From an uncultured Oscillospiraceae bacterium (GTDB taxonomy: Bacteria; Bacillota; Clostridia; Oscillospirales; Acutalibacteraceae): DNA of 8,146 nt. Numbering within the stretch: the first letter of the stretch is position 1; each line of letters starts with the position of its first letter. Made by a program: the position numbers and the translations under genes. Under the pieces are notes generated by a model. It was not told the origin of the DNA. It saw only the letters and a program-made list of their open reading frames with translations, and made no database searches. This document shows, in pieces, positions 4,672-8,146 of this stretch. The stretch spans positions 1 to 8,146 of the forward strand of contig URRG01000089.1 of NCBI GenBank assembly GCA_900550095.1, written 5' to 3'.

Positions 4672-7326
4672 ATGGACTCTATGGACGAAAGATTTGAAAA
4701 CGAACGGATCGTACAGGTGGACCTGGAAAAAGAAATGAAGAAATCCTTTCTGGATTATTCCATGTCCGTTATCGTTTCCCGGGCGCTGCCGGACGTGCGC
4801 GACGGCCTGAAGCCCGTGCACCGGCGCATCCTGTATACGATGTTTGAAAACAACCTGGCCCCCAACAAGGCCTACCGCAAATGCGCCGACACGGTGGGAA
4901 CGGTGCTGGGCCGCTACCATCCCCACGGAGACGCCAGCGTCTACGACGCCCTGGTGCGCCTGGCGCAGGATTTTTCCATGCGCTATATGCTGGTGGACGG
5001 CCACGGAAACTTCGGCTCTGTGGACGGAGATCCCCCGGCTGCCTATCGATATACAGAAAGCCGCATGAGCCCTCTTTCGGTGGAGATGCTGCGGGATATC
5101 GAAAAGGAGACGGTGGATTTCGTCCCCAACTATGACGACCGTCTGAAAGAGCCTGCCGTTCTCCCCTGCCGCTTCCCCAACCTTCTGGTGAACGGCTCCA
5201 CCGGCATCGCGGTGGGCATGGCCACCAACATCCCGCCTCACAACATGGGCGAGGTGGTGGACGCTATGTGCTGCCTGATCGACGACCCCGAGGCTTCCCT
5301 TGAAGAGCTCATGGAGCACATCAAAGGGCCCGATTTCCCCACCGGCGGCATCATCATGGGCCGGGCAGGCATCCGGGCGGCTTATGCCACCGGACGGGGA
5401 CGCATCACAGTGCGGGCCCGGGCCGAGATCGAAGAGGAAAAGAACGGGCGCTACAATATCGTTGTATCTGAAATCCCCTATCAGGTGAACAAGGCGCGCC
5501 TCATAGAGAATATCGCCGACCTGGTGAAGGATAAGCGGATCGAGGGCATCTCCAATGTGGACGACCATTCTGACCGGGAGGGCATGCACATCGTCATCAC
5601 GGTAAAGCGGGACGCTTCCCCCCAGGTAGTTTTGAACCAGCTTTATTCTTACACCCAGATGCAGACCACCTTCGGCGTGATCATGCTGGCCATCGTCAAC
5701 GGGGAGCCCAAGACCCTGACCCTGCGGGAGATGCTGCAGCTGTATATCGACCATCAGGAGAGCGTCGTCACCAGAAGGACGCAGTACGACCTGCGCAAAG
5801 CCCAGGAGCGGGCCCATATCCTGGAGGCTCTGAAGGTGGCTGTGGACAATATCGACGAGATCATCTCCATTATCCGCAGCAGCCGCGACAGGGCCGCCGC
5901 CCGCGCCCGGATGACGGAGCGCTTCGGGCTGGACGACGTGCAGACGCAGGCTATCGTGCAGATGCCTTTGGGCAGCCTCACAGGTCTGGAACGCCAGAAG
6001 CTGGAGGAAGAGCTCCGTGCCATCGAGGCCAAGGTGGCCGATCTGAAGGATATCCTGGCCAACCGGGACCGCCTCATGGGCATCATCAAGGATGAGGCCA
6101 TGGAGGTGCGCAACAAATACGCGGACGAGCGCCGCACGGAGATCGCCGCCGTCAGCGGCGAGGTGGATATAGAGGATCTGATCCCCAGGGAGGAATGCGT
6201 CCTCACCATGACCAGCTTCGGCTATGTGAAGCGCCAGCCCACGGATACCTACCGGCTCCAGCGCCGGGGAGGCCGGGGCGTTTCCGGCATGAGCCGCCGG
6301 GATGAGGACGCGGCCGAGGAGATGTTCGTGATCAACAGCCACGACTACGTGATGTTCTTTACCAATCTGGGGCGGGTCTACAGGCTCAAGTGCTATGAGA
6401 TCCCGGAGGGCTCCCGCGCCAGCAAGGGCATGAATATTGTGAACCTGCTTCCCCTTTCCGGGGATGAGAAGGTCACCTCCATGATCCGGGTACCGGAGTT
6501 CGACGAGGAGAGCTACCTTGTGATGGTCACCCGGAAGGGCACTATCAAAAGGACGGAGCTTTCCGCCTATGATACCGCCAGAAAGGGCGGCCTTATCGCT
6601 TTGAGCCTGGAGGACGGCGACGAGCTGGCCTGGGTGCGCGTCACCAACGGCAGCGACGAGCTTCTGGTGGCCACTCGCCGGGGCATGGCCATCCGCTTCA
6701 GCGAGACGGACGTGCGCCCCATGGGCCGCGCCGCCAGAGGCGTGCGGGCCATCCAGCTGAGAGAGGGCGATGAGGTCGTGGGCATGAGCGTCGTGCGCGA
6801 CGGCGGATTGGTGCTCACTGTCTCCGAAACGGGATACGGGCGCCTTTCCTCCCCGGAGGATTACCGGCTCCAGTCCAGAGGCGGAAAGGGCATCATCAAC
6901 TACCACACAGGCAGGTATGGAGAAGTGGCCGCCATCAAGGTGGTGGATCCGGAGGACGACGTGATCCTCATCTCTTCAGACGGCGTCATCATCCGCATAC
7001 AGGCCGATTCCATCCGGCTCTGCGCAAGGCCCAGCAAGGGCGTGCGCGTCATGCGCCTGCAGGAGGGCAGCCGCGTGGTCACTTTGGCCAGGACGGCCCA
7101 TGAAGAAGAGGAAGAGACCGATTCCCTGCCGGAAGACGACGGCGACGCCTCAGAGGGCGCAGAAGGCGCAGACGATATGGACAGCCCAGACGGCATAGAC
7201 AGCGGCGCGGACGATGGGGCTTCTGCGGCTCCTTCGGGCAGAGTGGAGCTTCAGGGAACTGCGGAGGAAGGAGAAACCGGCCATGAAGACGGAGAAGCCA
7301 CGGAGCACACGGAGGACGAGGGCTGA
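4672..7326 (+). CDS. gyrA: DNA gyrase subunit A, complete, with long acidic tail
   Basis: DNA-cleaving and wrapping subunit of gyrase, 884 residues. The winged-helix domain carries the quinolone-region motif HPHGDASVYD (83-92), and the catalytic Arg-Tyr pair at R126-Y127 in AAYRYTE. The tower and coiled-coil gate span roughly 160-495. The C-terminal beta-pinwheel starts near 500 and contains the GyrA box QRRGGRG at 530-536, which is needed for DNA wrapping and marks gyrase rather than topoisomerase IV. A second box-like QSRGGKG is at 734-740. The residue equivalent to E. coli Ser83 is Ala88 and the Asp87 equivalent is Asp92. After about residue 810 comes a 74-residue tail with about 30 Asp/Glu and one Arg, longer than usual: Bacillus GyrA is about 820 residues in total. 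The start at 4672 is set by the ribosome site and immediately follows the upstream stop. Nothing suggests a pseudogene. Confidence 0.98.
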   Translation: MDSMDERFENERIVQVDLEKEMKKSFLDYSMSVIVSRALPDVRDGLKPVHRRILYTMFENNLAPNKAYRKCADTVGTVLGRYHPHGDASVYDALVRLAQDFSMRYMLVDGHGNFGSVDGDPPAAYRYTESRMSPLSVEMLRDIEKETVDFVPNYDDRLKEPAVLPCRFPNLLVNGSTGIAVGMATNIPPHNMGEVVDAMCCLIDDPEASLEELMEHIKGPDFPTGGIIMGRAGIRAAYATGRGRITVRARAEIEEEKNGRYNIVVSEIPYQVNKARLIENIADLVKDKRIEGISNVDDHSDREGMHIVITVKRDASPQVVLNQLYSYTQMQTTFGVIMLAIVNGEPKTLTLREMLQLYIDHQESVVTRRTQYDLRKAQERAHILEALKVAVDNIDEIISIIRSSRDRAAARARMTERFGLDDVQTQAIVQMPLGSLTGLERQKLEEELRAIEAKVADLKDILANRDRLMGIIKDEAMEVRNKYADERRTEIAAVSGEVDIEDLIPREECVLTMTSFGYVKRQPTDTYRLQRRGGRGVSGMSRRDEDAAEEMFVINSHDYVMFFTNLGRVYRLKCYEIPEGSRASKGMNIVNLLPLSGDEKVTSMIRVPEFDEESYLVMVTRKGTIKRTELSAYDTARKGGLIALSLEDGDELAWVRVTNGSDELLVATRRGMAIRFSETDVRPMGRAARGVRAIQLREGDEVVGMSVVRDGGLVLTVSETGYGRLSSPEDYRLQSRGGKGIINYHTGRYGEVAAIKVVDPEDDVILISSDGVIIRIQADSIRLCARPSKGVRVMRLQEGSRVVTLARTAHEEEEETDSLPEDDGDASEGAEGADDMDSPDGIDSGADDGASAAPSGRVELQGTAEEGETGHEDGEATEHTEDEG

Positions 7327-7334
7327 GGGCCCCC

Positions 7335-7350
7335 GCCGCCGGGAAGCGGC
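7335..7350 (+). other. GC hairpin in the gyrA-lipoprotein gap
   Basis: GCCGC (7335-7339) pairs with GCGGC (7346-7350) around CGGGAA, 8 bases after the gyrA stop, followed by the palindrome CCCGCGGG (7351-7358). There is no T-run, so it is not a standard intrinsic terminator. Read-through into the lipoprotein gene 52 bases downstream of gyrA is therefore plausible. Confidence 0.35.
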
Positions 7351-7364
7351 CCCGCGGGCTCCTG

Positions 7365-7370
7365 AGAGGA
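7365..7370 (+). promoter_or_regulatory. Ribosome binding site for the lipoprotein gene
   Basis: AGAGGA lies 8 bases before the ATG at 7379. It supports this start even though it produces an unusually long signal-peptide N-region; the only other upstream candidate in the frame, a GTG at 7409, has no comparable site. Confidence 0.6.
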
Positions 7371-7378
7371 CGGGAAAC

Positions 7379-8146
7379 ATGAAGCTTTTCATAGGGCATC
7401 CGGGGCATGTGCATAGGCGTGCGCATGCAGGATACAGGAGTACGGGCAGCAAAACGGAAGAGGGCCTTTGCAGGGCTTCCGCTTCCGGGGGGCAAAGGCG
7501 CGCCTTCCCGCCCGCCGCTGCGTCCGTGCTGGCGCTTGCGGCTGCGTTCGCGCTGTGCCTCTCCCCTGCCGGATGCGGGAACGGCGGGGGGAATGCTTCC
7601 TCCTTCCCGGAAGAGGCCGGAAGCTATTCTTCCGCACAGTCCTCTTCCCTGCCGGAGTCTTCGCTTTCGTCCGCTGCTTCTTCTGCTTCTTCTGTTTCTT
7701 CTGCTTTCTCAGCTTCCTCAGATTCCCCAGCGTCCTCCTCCCTTTCCGGCCCTTCCGATGGTTTCGCTCAGGAGCCGGAAAACGGCTCGCCCGAAGGGGA
7801 ACTTTCCGGCGTTTCCGGCGCGGATTCTTCAGGGGAAGAGGGCCCGGACAGCGCCTTTGAGGAAAAATTCGCGGGAAACCCCATCGACGCCGCCTACAGG
7901 GAGGCTTCTATGGAGGCTGTATCCAACAAAGATATGGCAGATCTGGCGGAAACCTATGCAGGGTACTGGGAAGCGGAGATCTCCGAAGGCTATGAGAGGC
8001 TTCTGGCCCTGTCGGGAAACGATGGGGAGATCGAAAGCGGCCAGGAGCAATGGCTCAGCGGCCGGGACCAGGCTATGCGGGATATAAGCGCGCAGGCCGC
8101 GGCTGCGGGCGGAAGCATGGCTTCCGTGGAGGAAGCTACTCTGCGG
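7379..8146 (+). CDS. Serine-rich lipoprotein with LprI/DUF1311-like domain, 3'-truncated by window edge
   Basis: The frame is open from the ATG at 7379 to the last base, 256 codons without a stop. Residues 1-45 are basic and polar. A hydrophobic core (ASVLALAAAFALCL, 48-61) leads to PAGC with Cys66, a lipobox with an atypical Pro at -3, suggesting a secreted, lipid-anchored protein. Residues 74-126 form a low-complexity linker with 27 Ser in 53, and 127-160 are acidic. From about 161 a helical domain begins: DAAYREASMEAV, then DLAETYAGYWEAEI (Trp197), then QEQWLSGRDQAM (223-234, with Trp225 and Arg229-Asp230). This matches the closing Q-x-x-W-x-x-x-RD pattern of DUF1311, the family of the mycobacterial lysozyme inhibitor LprI. 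A role against lysozyme or at the envelope is only a family-based guess, and the usual family cysteines are not evident. It lies 52 bases after gyrA, same strand, with no clear terminator between. Confidence 0.75.
   Translation, partial: MKLFIGHPGHVHRRAHAGYRSTGSKTEEGLCRASASGGQRRAFPPAAASVLALAAAFALCLSPAGCGNGGGNASSFPEEAGSYSSAQSSSLPESSLSSAASSASSVSSAFSASSDSPASSSLSGPSDGFAQEPENGSPEGELSGVSGADSSGEEGPDSAFEEKFAGNPIDAAYREASMEAVSNKDMADLAETYAGYWEAEISEGYERLLALSGNDGEIESGQEQWLSGRDQAMRDISAQAAAAGGSMASVEEATLR
7598..7756 (+). repeat. Pyrimidine-rich serine-codon repeat in the lipoprotein linker
   Basis: The linker is encoded by recurring TCT/TCC codons, with imperfect repeats of GCTTCTTCT (around 7674-7720) that give runs such as SSAASSASSVSS. 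Repeats of this kind tend to change length by slippage. As units of three bases they would lengthen or shorten the spacer without breaking the frame. Confidence 0.6.

Noticed and set aside
3994..6906. 970-residue open frame on the - strand opposite gyrA
   Set aside because: It is the mirror of a GC-rich, codon-biased gyrA; the translation is His/Val/Gly/Asp-rich low-information sequence with no recognisable domain, and gyrA conservation explains the lack of stops.
7468..7860. 130-residue + strand frame with a Phe/Cys hydrophobic run suggesting a membrane segment
   Set aside because: The hydrophobic run is just the TTCTTCTGC repeat of the serine linker read in another frame.
7407..8087. 226-residue + strand frame overlapping the lipoprotein
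   Set aside because: Its product is Pro/Arg/Leu-rich out-of-frame translation of the serine linker; the competing frame has a ribosome site, signal peptide, Cys and a domain-like C-terminus.

Overview
The window is a GC-rich, gene-dense piece of a bacterial chromosome centred on the DNA gyrase genes, all on the + strand. GyrB is the short Gram-positive type, without the C-terminal insert of Escherichia coli. GyrA resembles Clostridia sequences (start MDERFENERIVQVDLEKE, HPHGDASVYD in the quinolone region, GDPPAAYRYTE at the active site). Genes of the YcxB-like type also fit Firmicutes. My best guess is a GC-rich gut-type Clostridia (Lachnospiraceae or Oscillospiraceae), and the region is probably near the replication origin, where gyrB-gyrA normally lie. 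The lineage is inferred from remembered family sequences, not from a search.

Layout: 1-1625, gyrB without its first ~98 codons; 1626-1897, a spacer of short degenerate repeats and small GC hairpins; 1898-2716, a two-helix membrane protein with a long acidic N-terminus; 2717-3000, a spacer with a hairpin and an AT-rich island; 3001-3561, a second two-helix protein; 3562-4032, a 471-base spacer full of 8-10 base micro-repeats and a long alternating purine-pyrimidine tract; 4033-4671, a third two-helix protein; 4672-7326, complete gyrA, starting on the base after the stop codon of the preceding gene; 7379-8146, the first 256 codons of a serine-rich lipoprotein with an LprI/DUF1311-like domain, running off the window.

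GyrB and GyrA form the A2B2 gyrase that introduces negative supercoils. In most relatives gyrB and gyrA are adjacent. Here three diverged paralogues of a poorly understood membrane protein family separate them, and the last one appears translationally coupled to gyrA. The spacers look built from locally duplicated 8-10 base units. One of them carries a Z-DNA-prone tract just upstream of the coupled gene pair, which suggests, without proof, supercoil-sensitive control of gyrA. The gyrB-gyrA interval and the lipoprotein gene are the least conventional parts; the gyrase genes themselves look intact and functional.
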